Notes: a model not told the origin generated them from the letters alone. 55,527 nucleotides of DNA from Pseudomonadota bacterium (GCA_020161695.1 JAIUOO010000029.1:1-55527), one strand, 5' to 3'. Shown: positions 8,815-18,480, counted from the first letter of the stretch. Program-made: numbers and translations.

Positions 8815-9804
8815 ATGCTCACACGCCGCACCTTCATGTCCACCGCGGGCGCGCTCGCCGCGACGCCCGCCATCGTCGGCCCGGCTTCCGCACAGGCCGC
8901 AATCACGCTCCGCTCCACCGACATCCACCCCGACGGTTATCCGACCATCGATGCGGTGAAGTTCATGGGCCAGCTGCTCGAGCAGCGGAGCCAGGGACGC
9001 ATCAAGATCAACGTCTTCCACTCGGCGCAGCTGGGCCAGGAGCGCGACACGATCGACCAGACGCGTTTCGGCGTCATCGACATGAACCGCATCAACATGG
9101 CGCCGTTCAACAATCTGATCGCCTCGACCAACGTGCCCTCGCTGCCGTTCATCTTCCGGTCGGTCGCGCATATGCGGAAGGTGATGGACGGCGCCATTGG
9201 CGACTCCATCCTCAACGACTTCACCCCGCACAACCTCGTCGGCCTCGCCTTCTACGATTCCGGCTCGCGCTCGTTCTACAATTCCAAGCGGCCGATCAAC
9301 ACGCCGGCCGACATGCGCGGCATGAAGATCCGCGTCCAGCAGTCCGACATGTTCGTCGCGCTGGTTCAGGCGCTCGGCGCCAATGCGACGCCCATGCCCT
9401 TCGGCGAGGTCTATACCAGCCTGCAGACCGGCGTCATCGACGGCGCGGAGAACAACTGGCCGAGCTACGAATCGACCCGTCACTTCGAGGTCTCGAAGTT
9501 CTACTCGCTCACCGAGCACTCGCTGAGCCCCGAAGTGCTGGTCATGTCGAAGCGCTCCTTCGACAAATTCAATGCCGCCGACCAGGCGCTGATCCGCGCG
9601 GCGGCCAAGGAATCGGTCGTCAAAATGCGTGAGCTCTGGGACGCCCGGGAGAAGGCGTCCGAGGCCAAGGTCCGCGCCGGCGGCGCGCAGATCAACACGG
9701 TCGAGAAGCAGCCCTTCATCGACGCGATGAAGCCGGTCTACGACCGCTTCGTCACCGACGCCAAGATGAAGGACCTCGTCGCCCGGATCCAGGCGACGAC
9801 CTGA
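8815..9804 (+). CDS. TRAP transporter solute-binding protein (DctP family)
   Basis: 329 residues. The leader MLTRRTFMSTAGALAATPAI carries a twin-arginine-like RRTFM and ends at ASAQA, so the protein is periplasmic. The mature part has the DctP features: the ligand-clamping arginine region MRGMKIRVQQSDM and GEVYTSLQTGVIDGAENNW. It captures an organic acid and hands it to the DctQM membrane pair encoded next. The GGGAGGA ribosome-binding site at 8801 sets the ATG at 8815; an upstream in-frame TTG at 8743 is rejected. With kduI and kdgF downstream, an unsaturated uronate or its product is the likely ligand. Confidence 0.88.
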   Translation: MLTRRTFMSTAGALAATPAIVGPASAQAAITLRSTDIHPDGYPTIDAVKFMGQLLEQRSQGRIKINVFHSAQLGQERDTIDQTRFGVIDMNRINMAPFNNLIASTNVPSLPFIFRSVAHMRKVMDGAIGDSILNDFTPHNLVGLAFYDSGSRSFYNSKRPINTPADMRGMKIRVQQSDMFVALVQALGANATPMPFGEVYTSLQTGVIDGAENNWPSYESTRHFEVSKFYSLTEHSLSPEVLVMSKRSFDKFNAADQALIRAAAKESVVKMRELWDAREKASEAKVRAGGAQINTVEKQPFIDAMKPVYDRFVTDAKMKDLVARIQATT

Positions 9805-9894
9805 CGCCTGCCTGAACCGGGAGCCTGCCGCGCGGAGTGCGCGGCGGGCGCCTCGCCTCCCCGCGCTGCGAGCAATGTCAGGTTCGATAATCGC

Positions 9895-10419
9895 ATGGTC
9901 GCCGTCCTGAAACTCCTCGATCCGGTCGCCGGCTGGATCAGCCGGGCCGCCCTCCTCCTTGCCGGGCTCGGCGTCGTCGCCATGACCGTCCTGGTGTTCT
10001 GGAGCATTGTCGGCCGCTACGTCTTCAACGACACGCCGACCTGGACCGAACCGGCCGTGCTGCTGCTGATGTCGTGGTTCATCCTGCTCGGCTCGGCGGT
10101 CGGCGTCCGGGAGCGCAGCCATATCGGCTTCGAGATCGGGCTGGCCGCCGCGCCTCCGCCGCTTCGCCTCGCGATGAAGGTGGTCACGGAAGCGCTGCTG
10201 GTCGGCTTCGGCGTCGCCATGGTCGTCTACGGCGCCCAGCTCGCGGCGGGCACCTGGAGCAGCCTGACGCCGATGCTCGGCATCAGCCAGGGCTGGGACT
10301 ACGTGCCGATCGCCGCCGGTGGCGCGCTGATCGTCCTGTTCTCGGTCGAGCGGCTGCTGATGATCCTGACCGGCACCGACGACACGGTGTCCCTCGACCA
10401 CGGCACGGGCGAGATCTGA
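9895..10419 (+). CDS. TRAP transporter small permease (DctQ family)
   Basis: 174 residues with four hydrophobic segments, beginning LLLAGLGVVAMTVLVFWSIV, and the DctQ-family stretch TWTEPAVLLLMSWFILLGSA. It is the small membrane subunit that pairs with DctM to drive sodium- or proton-coupled uptake of the acid delivered by the solute-binding protein. It follows that gene by 90 bases and ends 2 bases before the large permease. Confidence 0.87.
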   Translation: MVAVLKLLDPVAGWISRAALLLAGLGVVAMTVLVFWSIVGRYVFNDTPTWTEPAVLLLMSWFILLGSAVGVRERSHIGFEIGLAAAPPPLRLAMKVVTEALLVGFGVAMVVYGAQLAAGTWSSLTPMLGISQGWDYVPIAAGGALIVLFSVERLLMILTGTDDTVSLDHGTGEI

Positions 10420-10421
10420 CG

Positions 10422-11702
10422 ATGGAACTCGCGATCCTCTTCGGCACGTTCGCCGTGCTGCTGCTGATCGGCATGCCGATCGCCTTCTGCCTCGGCATCG
10501 CCTCGCTGGCGACGGTCTTCTACATGGACGTGCCGGCGGTGGTCGTCTTCCAGCAGATGAACTCCGGAATGAACGCCTTCGCGATGATGGCGATCCCGTT
10601 CTTCATCTATTCGGGCGACCTGATGATCCGCGGCGGCATAGCCGAGCGCCTGATCTCGTTCGCGGCCTCGCTGGTCGGCCATATCCGCGGCGGCCTCGGG
10701 CAGGTGAACGTCGTGACCGCGACGCTGTTCGGCGGCATTTCCGGCTCGGCCGTCGCCGACGCATCGGCGGTGGGCGGATTGATGATCCCCCAGATGAAGA
10801 AGCGCGGCTACGACGCCGACTACGCGGTGAACGTCACGGCGAACGCTGCGATCATCGCGCTGCTCATCCCGCCGTCGCACAACATGATCATCTATTCGCT
10901 GGCGGCCGGCGGAAACCTGTCGATCGCCGACCTTTTCACGGCCGGCATCGTGCCCGGCCTGATGCTGGCTGGCTCGCTGATGGTGGCCGCCTATTTCGTG
11001 GCGCGCACGCGCGGCTATCCGGCCGAGGCCTTTCCCGGCTGGCGCATGGTCGCGCAGACGCTGGTGGTCGCCCTGCCGGGCATCCTGCTGATCGGCATCA
11101 TCTTCGGCGGCGTGCGCTCCGGCGTCTTCACGGCGACGGAAAGCTCCTGCGTCGCCGTGGTCTATGCGTTGCTCGTGACGATCTTCGTGTACCGGCAGCT
11201 GTCGTGGGAGGCCTTCCTCGAGGCGACCTCGGGCGCGGTGCGCACCACGGCCATGGTGCTGCTCGTCATCGGCACGGCGGCTGCCTTCGGCTGGCTGATG
11301 GCCTTCCTGCAGGTGCCGGCCCAGACCGTCGCCTTCATGAAGTCGATCACCAACGATCCGATCGCCATGCTGCTGCTGATCAACGTGATCCTGCTGTTCC
11401 TCGGCACCTTCATGGACATGGCGCCGATGATCATCATCCTGACGCCCATCCTGCTGCCGGTGGTGAAGGCCTTCGGCATCGATCCCATCCATTTCGGCGT
11501 GATCCTGATCCTCAACGCCGGCATCGGCCTCAACACGCCACCGGTCGGCTCGGTGCAGTTCGTCGCCTGCGCCATCGGCAAGATCAGCATTGGCGAGAGC
11601 ATGAAGACGATCTGGCCCTTCTACGGCGCCTCGGTCGCCGTGCTGCTGCTCGTCACCTACGTGCCGGCCTTCTCGCTCTGGCTGCCGAAACTGTTCCACT
11701 GA
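10422..11702 (+). CDS. TRAP transporter large permease (DctM family)
   Basis: 426 residues, the standard DctM length, almost wholly hydrophobic. Family marks are FFIYSGDLMIRGGIAERL, the GGISGSAVADASAVG loop, IPPSHNMIIYS and a C-terminal GLNTPPVGSVQF. It forms the elevator-type transport channel in the inner membrane. The ATG is two bases after the dctQ stop, so translation is probably coupled. A very long alternative start at 10074 would run through dctQ and is not credible. Confidence 0.9.
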   Translation: MELAILFGTFAVLLLIGMPIAFCLGIASLATVFYMDVPAVVVFQQMNSGMNAFAMMAIPFFIYSGDLMIRGGIAERLISFAASLVGHIRGGLGQVNVVTATLFGGISGSAVADASAVGGLMIPQMKKRGYDADYAVNVTANAAIIALLIPPSHNMIIYSLAAGGNLSIADLFTAGIVPGLMLAGSLMVAAYFVARTRGYPAEAFPGWRMVAQTLVVALPGILLIGIIFGGVRSGVFTATESSCVAVVYALLVTIFVYRQLSWEAFLEATSGAVRTTAMVLLVIGTAAAFGWLMAFLQVPAQTVAFMKSITNDPIAMLLLINVILLFLGTFMDMAPMIIILTPILLPVVKAFGIDPIHFGVILILNAGIGLNTPPVGSVQFVACAIGKISIGESMKTIWPFYGASVAVLLLVTYVPAFSLWLPKLFH

Positions 11703-11727
11703 CCTGCCGCATCGACCGGGGTTCGCC

Positions 11728-12567
11728 ATGACCATCGCCGTCCGACATCCCTCGCATCCCGAGGCCGTCAAGCACTACGACACGGCCGCCCTGCGCGCGC
11801 ATTTCCTGGTCGAGAGCCTGTTCCGACCGGATGTCGTCGAGCTGACCTACAGCCATGTCGACCGCATCGTGATCGGCGGCGCCATGCCGGTCGCCAAGGC
11901 CCTTCGGCTGGAGACCGACAAGGCGACCATCGGCCAGCCGACCTTCCTCACCCGCCGCGAGCTCGGCGTCTGCAATATCGGCGGCTCCGGCCGCGTCGTC
12001 TGCGACGGCGAGAGCTTCGAGGTGAAGCTGCGCGACATGCTCTATGTCGCCATGGGCACGAGCGAGGTGACCTTCCACGCCGACGATCCCCGGAACCCGC
12101 CGAAATTCTACCTGTTCTCGACGCCCGCCCATGCCCGCCACAGGACCGTGCTGGTCGGCGAGGCCGATGCGAAGGCGATGGAGCCCGGCAGCCAGGAACA
12201 GGCAAACCTGCGCACGGTGCGCCAGTACATCCTTCCCGGACTGGTCGAGACCTGCCAGCTGGTCATGGGCCTCACCACGCTGAAGCCCGGCAATATCTGG
12301 AACACCATGCCGGCCCACGTCCACGACCGGCGCTGCGAGGCCTATCTCTATTTCGACCTGCCGGCGGCGGCGCGCATCGTCCACCTGATGGGCGAGCCGC
12401 AGGAAACGCGCCACCTGATCGTCGCCAACGAACAGGCGATCATCTCGCCGCCATGGTCGATCCATTCCGGCTGCGGCACCTCGGCCTATTCGTTCATCTG
12501 GGCCATGGGCGGCGACAACCAGGACTATACGGACATGGACATGGTCAATGTCGGGGACCTGAAGTGA
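11728..12567 (+). CDS. kduI: 5-dehydro-4-deoxy-D-glucuronate isomerase
   Basis: 279 residues, the length of KduI. This zinc cupin converts 5-keto-4-deoxyuronate to 2,5-diketo-3-deoxygluconate in pectin and glycosaminoglycan-derived uronate breakdown. The metal ligands expected from the E. coli enzyme are visible with a one-residue shift: His197, His199 and Glu204 in PAHVHDRRCEAYLYF, and His246 in WSIHSGCG. The gene follows the TRAP permease by 25 bases and overlaps kdgF by four (GTGA), so it belongs to the same operon. Neither kduD nor the aldolase for the final step is in the window. Confidence 0.92.
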   Translation: MTIAVRHPSHPEAVKHYDTAALRAHFLVESLFRPDVVELTYSHVDRIVIGGAMPVAKALRLETDKATIGQPTFLTRRELGVCNIGGSGRVVCDGESFEVKLRDMLYVAMGTSEVTFHADDPRNPPKFYLFSTPAHARHRTVLVGEADAKAMEPGSQEQANLRTVRQYILPGLVETCQLVMGLTTLKPGNIWNTMPAHVHDRRCEAYLYFDLPAAARIVHLMGEPQETRHLIVANEQAIISPPWSIHSGCGTSAYSFIWAMGGDNQDYTDMDMVNVGDLK

Positions 12568-12908
12568 CCGGCGCCAGTGGGACCGACATCTTCCTGCACG
12601 ACCGCGACGTGCCGTGGATCGAGCTCGGCGGCGGGGTGAAGCGCAAGGTGCTGACCTGGGACGAGAGCCTGATGCTGGTCCGCGTCGCCTTCGACAAGGG
12701 CGGCATCGGAGCGCCCCACAGCCATCCGCACATCCAGTCGACCATGGTCCTGTCCGGCAGTTTCGAGATGACCATCGGCGACCGCACCTCGATCATCCGG
12801 GCGGGCGACTGCTACATCGTGCCGACCGGTGTGGTTCACAGCGTCGTCTGCCTCGAGGCTGGCGAACTGCTCGACGCGTTCACGCCCATGCGCGCCGATT
12901 TCGTCTGA
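12564..12908 (+). CDS. kdgF: Cupin protein, KdgF-like unsaturated-uronate ring-opening enzyme
   Basis: 114 residues, a single cupin domain. The metal site is seen in HSHPHIQ (residues 52-58) with a second-motif His in VPTGVVHSV (residue 92), and a C-terminal Asp in LLDAFTP. KdgF proteins turn 4,5-unsaturated monouronates into the linear keto form that KduI uses, so the two adjacent genes encode consecutive steps. The start is the GTG overlapping the kduI stop (GTGA), which implies translational coupling. The family call rests on size, motifs and context. Confidence 0.8.
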   Translation: MTGASGTDIFLHDRDVPWIELGGGVKRKVLTWDESLMLVRVAFDKGGIGAPHSHPHIQSTMVLSGSFEMTIGDRTSIIRAGDCYIVPTGVVHSVVCLEAGELLDAFTPMRADFV

Positions 12909-12996
12909 CCGACCAGCCCCGCGCCTCGCGAAACCCTGCCGGCCGGGAACCCGGCCGCGGGTGGACACCCCGGGCCCGCTCCCCCACTCTACCGGG

Positions 12997-13884
12997 ATGG
13001 AAGCGCTCTTCATCGGCCAGACCTATATCGACGTCACGCTGCTGGCGGACGAGATTCCGACCGGCGACGACAAGGCCGTCGCCAGGGATTATGCGGTTTC
13101 CTTCGGCGGCAATGCGGTGACGGCCGCCTTCGCCTGCGCCAAGCTCGGCGTGGCGCCGGACCTGCTCACCTCGCTGGCCGGCGACTGGCTCGGCCGCATG
13201 TTCACCGACATGGCCGCCCGCTACGGCGTGTTCATCCACCCGCGGCCGGTCAAGCGGTCGTCGCTGTCCTTCGTCATCCCGAACAACGGCAAGCGCGCCA
13301 TCCTGCGCGCCCGCGACGACAATTACCTGCACCCCTACCCGACGCTGAACCTCGACGGCTGCCGTCTCCTGCACCTCGACGGCCACCAGTCCGACGCGGC
13401 CATCGCCTATGCCCGGGCCTGCCGCGAGAAGGGCATCATCACCTCTCTCGACGGCGGCGGCCTGCGCTCCAACACCCACGAACTGCTCGAATTCGTCGAT
13501 GTCGCGGTGGTCGCCGAGCGCCTCTGCGAGCAGATGGAGCTCACCCCCAACGAAATGCTGACCTATCTCCATGCCCGCGGCTGCAGCGTCGGCGCGGTGA
13601 CGCTCGGCGAGCGCGGCATCGTCTGGATCGAGAAGAGCGGCGAGAAACGCGAGATGGCGGCGCTGAAGGTGCCGCGCGCCCGCGTGGTCGACACCAACGG
13701 CGCGGGCGACATCTTCCATGGCGCCTATTGCTACTCGTACCTGTCGCAGCCGGATGCGCCCTGGGAGGAGCATTTCCGCTTCGCGCGGGCGGCTTCCGCC
13801 CATTCGATCCAGCATCTCGGCAACGAGGCGAGCCTGCCATCGCTCGCCGACATCACCGCAATCCGTGCCGCTCTGGAAGCCTGA
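12997..13884 (+). CDS. PfkB-family sugar kinase, probable 2-keto-3-deoxygluconate kinase role
   Basis: 295 residues. The ribokinase/PfkB fold is shown by the early glycine pair VSFGGNAVTAAFACAKLG near residue 36, which clamps the sugar, and the catalytic VVDTNGAGDIFHGA near 229, whose Asp is the base and whose GAGD forms the anion hole. As the last gene of the TRAP-kduI-kdgF operon it is well placed to phosphorylate 2-keto-3-deoxygluconate. Other sugars handled by PfkB kinases remain possible. The gap to kdgF is 88 bases. Confidence 0.78.
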   Translation: MEALFIGQTYIDVTLLADEIPTGDDKAVARDYAVSFGGNAVTAAFACAKLGVAPDLLTSLAGDWLGRMFTDMAARYGVFIHPRPVKRSSLSFVIPNNGKRAILRARDDNYLHPYPTLNLDGCRLLHLDGHQSDAAIAYARACREKGIITSLDGGGLRSNTHELLEFVDVAVVAERLCEQMELTPNEMLTYLHARGCSVGAVTLGERGIVWIEKSGEKREMAALKVPRARVVDTNGAGDIFHGAYCYSYLSQPDAPWEEHFRFARAASAHSIQHLGNEASLPSLADITAIRAALEA

Positions 13885-13905
13885 TGCGCGGCGGCTCGCC
13901 GCATC
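13883..13905 (+). terminator. Terminator of the uronate operon
   Basis: GATGC-GC-GGCG, loop GCT, CGCC-GCATC forms a bulged hairpin overlapping the kinase stop codon, followed by CCGTTACGTTTTG. It is a plausible intrinsic terminator with a short, interrupted T tract. Confidence 0.4.
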
Positions 13906-14006
13906 CCGTTACGTTTTGTCACGTCGGCGCGGCGGAAATTCGTTGTTGATCTGATCCGCCCCGCTGTTCAGAACGAAGAACCCACCTCCGAACTGCACGA
14001 GGCCTC

Positions 14007-15107
14007 ATGCCGGCGAGCCGACACCCGACCGCGTTCATCACACCCGTCGTCGCGCTGGGCGTCGCAATAGCGGCCACCGTCTTCCCCGACTTGATCAAGG
14101 CCATTCCCGGCTCGGCAACTGTCTGGCCGATCGTCGAGTTCGCGATTCTCGGCGCTGCGGTCTTCGCCGCCGTCCATCATGCCGATGTCGTCGCCCACCG
14201 CACCGGCGAGCCCTATGGCACGCTGGTCCTGACCATCGCCGTCATGGTCATCGAAGTCTCGCTGATCATCTCGATCATGCTGGCAGGCGACGGCTCGCCG
14301 ACGCTCGCGCGCGACACGATCTTCGGCGTCATCATGGTCGTCTGCAACGGGCTCGTCGGCCTCTGCATCATCATGGGCGGCCTCAAATACGGCGAGCAGG
14401 GCTTCCACATTTCAGGCGCGCGGGCCTATCTCGTGGTGCTCATGCCGCTGGCGACCATGACGCTGATCCTGCCGAACTACACGATCAGCGCGCCGGGCGC
14501 CGCCTTCAACGTCACCCAGCTGGTCTTCGTCGCGGTGGCTACCATCGTGCTCTACGGCATATTCCTCTACGTGCAGACGGTGCGCCATCGCGACTACTTC
14601 CTGTCCGACGACGGCACGACCACGGCTGATGAGCATGCCCATGTGCCGAGCGACCGGGAGGTGGCCATCAGCGTGGTCCTGCTCGTCGCGGCGCTGGTCG
14701 GCGTCGTGCTGCTGGCCAAGCATTTCGCCGAGACGGTCAAGCTCGGCGTCGCGGCCGCCGGCGCGCCGATCGGCATCATCGGCCTGCTGGTCGCCATGAT
14801 GGTGCTGCTGCCGGAGAGCCTTGCGGCGCTGCGGGCCGCCAAGCGCAACGAGCTGCAGAAGAGCATCAATCTGGCGCTCGGCTCCTCGCTCGCCACCATC
14901 GGCCTGACGATCCCGGCCGTCTGCGCCGTTGCCATCGTGCTCAACCAACCGCTCAGCCTCGGCCTGGAGACGCGCGACATCGTGCTGATGGTGCTGACCT
15001 TCGGTGTCAGCCTCGTCACCTTCGGTGGTGGTCGCACCAACATCCTGCCGGGTGTCGTCCACCTCGTCCTGTTCGCGACCTACGTGTTCCTGATCTTCGC
15101 GCCCTGA
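14007..15107 (+). CDS. chaA: Calcium/proton antiporter, ChaA family
   Basis: 366 residues with about eleven hydrophobic segments in two homologous halves. The first half carries the acidic TM motif VMVIEVSLIISIML and the second MMVLLPESLAALRAAKRNELQKSINLALGS, the conserved glutamate-containing repeats of the Ca/cation antiporter superfamily. A short acidic/His loop (about residues 197-216) separates them. ChaA exports Ca2+, Na+ or K+ in exchange for protons at alkaline pH. It is a single-gene unit ending at a hairpin shared with the convergent RND operon. Confidence 0.88.
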   Translation: MPASRHPTAFITPVVALGVAIAATVFPDLIKAIPGSATVWPIVEFAILGAAVFAAVHHADVVAHRTGEPYGTLVLTIAVMVIEVSLIISIMLAGDGSPTLARDTIFGVIMVVCNGLVGLCIIMGGLKYGEQGFHISGARAYLVVLMPLATMTLILPNYTISAPGAAFNVTQLVFVAVATIVLYGIFLYVQTVRHRDYFLSDDGTTTADEHAHVPSDREVAISVVLLVAALVGVVLLAKHFAETVKLGVAAAGAPIGIIGLLVAMMVLLPESLAALRAAKRNELQKSINLALGSSLATIGLTIPAVCAVAIVLNQPLSLGLETRDIVLMVLTFGVSLVTFGGGRTNILPGVVHLVLFATYVFLIFAP

Positions 15108-15113
15108 ACGGAA

Positions 15114-15136
15114 ATGCCCGGCGCGAGGCCGGGCAT
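15114..15136. terminator. Shared hairpin between chaA and the RND operon
   Basis: ATGCCCGGC and GCCGGGCAT are perfect nine-base arms around GCGAG, 7 bases after the chaA stop and 40 bases from the RND pump stop. There is no strong T run. It probably serves both convergent units. Confidence 0.55.
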
Positions 15137-15175
15137 CGTCCCTGGTTCCAACGTTCTTGGACCCGACTGTAGCCT

Positions 15176-18100
15176 TTACTCGGCCGCCATGCGCAGCGCG
15201 GGCGCCGGTTCCGCGGTATCGCCGGGCTCCTGCTTCGGCTGCTTGTGTGACGGCTTGACGCGGAACCACACCGCGTAGAGCGCCGGCAGGAACAGCAGCG
15301 TCAGCAGCGTCGCGCCGGCGAGACCGCCGCCGATGGTGATCGCCATCGGCCCCCAGAACAGCGAGCGGGCCAGCGGGATCATCGCGAGGATGGCGGCGAG
15401 CGCGGTGAGCACCACCGGCCGCGACCGGCGCACCGTCGCCTCGATGATGGCATCGTGCAGCGAGTAGCCGGCGGCCACTTCCTCGTCGATCTGCTGCACC
15501 AGGATCACCGTGTTGCGCATGATCATGCCGGCAAGCGCGATGAGGCCCAGCAGTGCCACGAACCCGAAGGGCGCGTTCAGCAGGTTCAGCGCGAAGGCGG
15601 CGCCGACAATGCCGAGCGGGGCGGTGAGGAAGACCAGCGCCAGCCGCGAGAAGGACTGGAGCTGGATCATCAGCACGGTCAGCATGCCGAGCAGCATGAT
15701 CGGGAACAGCACGAAGATGGAGGCATTGGCCTTGGCGGATTCCTCCACCGCGCCGCCCTGCTCGATGCGCATGGTCGGCGGCAGGCTGGCGATGAGCCCC
15801 TTCAGCGCTTCCTGAACCTGCGCGCTGACCACCGGCGGCTGGACGCCGTCGGCAACGTCGGCGCGAACCGTCATGGTCAGGTCGCGGTTGCGCCGCCAGA
15901 GGATCGGGTCCTCCTGCCGGAACTCGATGCGCGCGACCTGCGCCAGCGGCACCGGCACGCCACCGCGGGCGATGATGGTGAGGTCGCCGATCCGGCCGAG
16001 ATCGACGCGCTCCGACGGCACCGCGCGGGCGACGATGTCGACCTTCTCGGTGCGGTCGCGCACCGTGGTGACGGTCGCGCCGGAGAGCAGCGTCTGCAGC
16101 GTCTGCGCGACATCCTGCACGTTGAGGCCGAGCGAGCGGGCGCGGTCCTGATCCACCACAAGCCGGACCGAGGGCGACTGCTCGTTCCAGTCGAGGTGCG
16201 GATCGCGGGCGCTCGGATTGGCGCGCATGATCTCGCGCACCTTCACCGCCGTCTCGCGGACCAGCTGCGGCTCGGGCCCGATCACCCGGAACTGCACGGG
16301 GAAGCCGACCGGCGGCCCGAAATTGAAGCGGTCGACGCGCACGCGGGCTTCCGACAGCGCGCCGGCCGCGACCTCGCGCTCGAGCCGCGCCTTGACGCGC
16401 TCGCGGCCTTCCAGGGTCTTCGCCTGGATGACGATCTCGGCGAAGGACTCGTCCGGCAGCTGCGGATTGAGGCCAAGCCAGAAGCGCGGCGACCCCTGGC
16501 CGACATAGGTCGTGTAGGTGGCGATGTCCTGGTCGCCCTTCAGCATGGTCTCGGCGCGCTTGGCGGTTTCCAGCGAAGCGGTGATGGCGGTGCCCTGCGG
16601 CAGGCGCATCTGGAAGAACAGTTCCGTGCGCTCGGAAACCGGGAAGAACTGCTGCTGCACCCGGCCGAAGGCGACGATGGACAGGCCGAAGATCACGACG
16701 GTCGAAGTCACGACGAGGAACTTGTGATCGACCGACCAGCCGATGACGCGGCGCAGGGCGTTGTAGGTCGGCGTCTCGTAGAGGGCGTGGGGATTGGAAT
16801 GATCGACCCGCTGGGGCGCCGGCTTGCCGCGCTTCACGGCGCGCGCGAGACGGCGCTGGTACTTGCGCTCCTCGATGGCGTGGAAGTCGGGCAGCAGCTT
16901 CGCGCCGAGATAGGGCGTGAAGATCACCGCGACGAACCACGACACGATCAGCGCGATGCCCACCACCCAGAAGATCGAGCCGGTATATTCGCCGACCCCT
17001 GAATTGGCGAGGCCGACGGGCAGGAAGCCGATGGCGGTGACGAGCGTGCCGGTGAGCATCGGAAAGGCGGTCGAGGTCCAGGCATAGGCCGCGGCCGACA
17101 GGCGGTCCCAGCCCTGCTCCATCTTCACCACCATCATCTCCACGGCGATGATCGCGTCGTCGACCAGCAGGCCGAGCGCGATGATCAACGCGCCGAGCGA
17201 GATGCGGTGCAGGTCGATGCCGAGCGCGAACATGGCGATGAAGATCACCGCCAGCACCAGCGGCACCGACAGCGCCACGATGATGCCGGTGCGCCAGCCG
17301 AGCGAGACGAAGGAGACGAACAGCACGATCGCCAGCGCCTCCAGGAACACCTTGATGAACTCGGAGATCGCCGTCTCGACGACGTGCGGCTGATCGGCGA
17401 TCTGGCCGAGCTCGATGCCGGCGGGGAGTTCGCGGCGGAACTCCTCGCGCGCGGCCGCAAGGTCGTGGCCGAGCTGCGAGATATTGCCGCCCTTCTGCAT
17501 GACGACGCCGACCAGCAGGGCCTGCTCGCCCTCCTGCCGGATGAGATAGGTCGGCGGATCGACGAAACCGCGCGTCACCGTCGCGATGTCGCCGAGACGG
17601 AAGATGCGGCCGTTGACGTCGACCGGCGTCGCGGCGACGGCAGCGACGCCGTCGAGCGCGCCCGTCACGCGCAGCGGCACGCGGTTGGCGCCGGTGTCGA
17701 TCGTGCCTGCGGGCACGACCGCGTTCTGGCGCTGGAGGCTGTCAAAAATGGCCGAGGCAGGCACGCCGAGCGTCGCAAGCTTGGCGTGGCTGAACTCGAC
17801 GAAGATGCGCTCGTCCTGCGCGCCGTAGATGTTGACCTTGGTGACGCTCGGCACCCGCAGCATGCGGCTCTTGAGCGCCTCGGCATAGCGCTTGAGGTCG
17901 GCATAGGAGGCGCCATCCCCGGTCAGCGTGAACAGCACGGAATCGACGTCGCCATATTCATCGTTGACGTTCGGGCCGATCAGTCCGGCCGGCAGGTCCG
18001 CGCGGATGTCGTCCAGCTTCTTGCGCAGCTGGTAGAACAGCTGCGGCACGTCGCGCGCCGGCGTCTGGTCGCGGAAGGACACCTGCATGGCCGTGAAGCC

Positions 18101-18400
18101 GGGCTTGGTATAGGTCTGCACCCGCTCGAACCAGGGCAGTTCCTGCAGCTTCTTCTCGATCCGCTCGGCCACCTGGTCCTGCATCTCGCGGGCGGTGGCG
18201 CCGGGCCAGATCGCGGTGACGATCGCCACCTTGATGGTGAAGGCCGGGTCTTCCGCACGCCCGAGCCGCATGAACGAATAGGCGCCGCCCGCGACCAGCG
18301 CGAGGATCATGAACAGCACGAGCGCGGGGTGCGTCACCGCCCAGTGCGACCAGTTGTTGCGCACCAGATTCGGATCGTGGCTGTCGTGTGCGGCGGACAT
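15176..18400 (-). CDS. RND efflux pump, inner-membrane permease subunit
   Basis: 1074 residues, the usual RND size. It has one N-terminal TM helix (ALVLFMILALVAGGAYSFM), a large periplasmic loop, a TM cluster with the proton-relay pair in LGLLVDDAIIAVEMMV, a second periplasmic loop and a second TM cluster starting near residue 870. It resembles HAE1-type exporters of drugs or other small amphiphiles. The C-terminal tail is charged. It is the last gene of a tetR-adaptor-pump operon, 80 bases downstream of the adaptor. No outer-membrane channel gene is adjacent, so a TolC homologue elsewhere is presumably used. Confidence 0.92.
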   Translation of the reverse strand: MSAAHDSHDPNLVRNNWSHWAVTHPALVLFMILALVAGGAYSFMRLGRAEDPAFTIKVAIVTAIWPGATAREMQDQVAERIEKKLQELPWFERVQTYTKPGFTAMQVSFRDQTPARDVPQLFYQLRKKLDDIRADLPAGLIGPNVNDEYGDVDSVLFTLTGDGASYADLKRYAEALKSRMLRVPSVTKVNIYGAQDERIFVEFSHAKLATLGVPASAIFDSLQRQNAVVPAGTIDTGANRVPLRVTGALDGVAAVAATPVDVNGRIFRLGDIATVTRGFVDPPTYLIRQEGEQALLVGVVMQKGGNISQLGHDLAAAREEFRRELPAGIELGQIADQPHVVETAISEFIKVFLEALAIVLFVSFVSLGWRTGIIVALSVPLVLAVIFIAMFALGIDLHRISLGALIIALGLLVDDAIIAVEMMVVKMEQGWDRLSAAAYAWTSTAFPMLTGTLVTAIGFLPVGLANSGVGEYTGSIFWVVGIALIVSWFVAVIFTPYLGAKLLPDFHAIEERKYQRRLARAVKRGKPAPQRVDHSNPHALYETPTYNALRRVIGWSVDHKFLVVTSTVVIFGLSIVAFGRVQQQFFPVSERTELFFQMRLPQGTAITASLETAKRAETMLKGDQDIATYTTYVGQGSPRFWLGLNPQLPDESFAEIVIQAKTLEGRERVKARLEREVAAGALSEARVRVDRFNFGPPVGFPVQFRVIGPEPQLVRETAVKVREIMRANPSARDPHLDWNEQSPSVRLVVDQDRARSLGLNVQDVAQTLQTLLSGATVTTVRDRTEKVDIVARAVPSERVDLGRIGDLTIIARGGVPVPLAQVARIEFRQEDPILWRRNRDLTMTVRADVADGVQPPVVSAQVQEALKGLIASLPPTMRIEQGGAVEESAKANASIFVLFPIMLLGMLTVLMIQLQSFSRLALVFLTAPLGIVGAAFALNLLNAPFGFVALLGLIALAGMIMRNTVILVQQIDEEVAAGYSLHDAIIEATVRRSRPVVLTALAAILAMIPLARSLFWGPMAITIGGGLAGATLLTLLFLPALYAVWFRVKPSHKQPKQEPGDTAEPAPALRMAAE

Positions 18401-18480
18401 GGGGGCTCGCTCCGCGAGGAAGGATGGCGGTTGGTGCGGATGAATGGCGGGCGCGCCCGGCGGCGCGCCCGAAATGCGGA

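Noticed and set aside
14412..16940. Open frame of 842 codons on the minus strand overlapping chaA and the RND pump in another frame
   Set aside because: Arg/Gly/Ala-rich composition with no domain; it shadows the RND gene and crosses the terminator hairpin. High GC keeps non-coding frames open.
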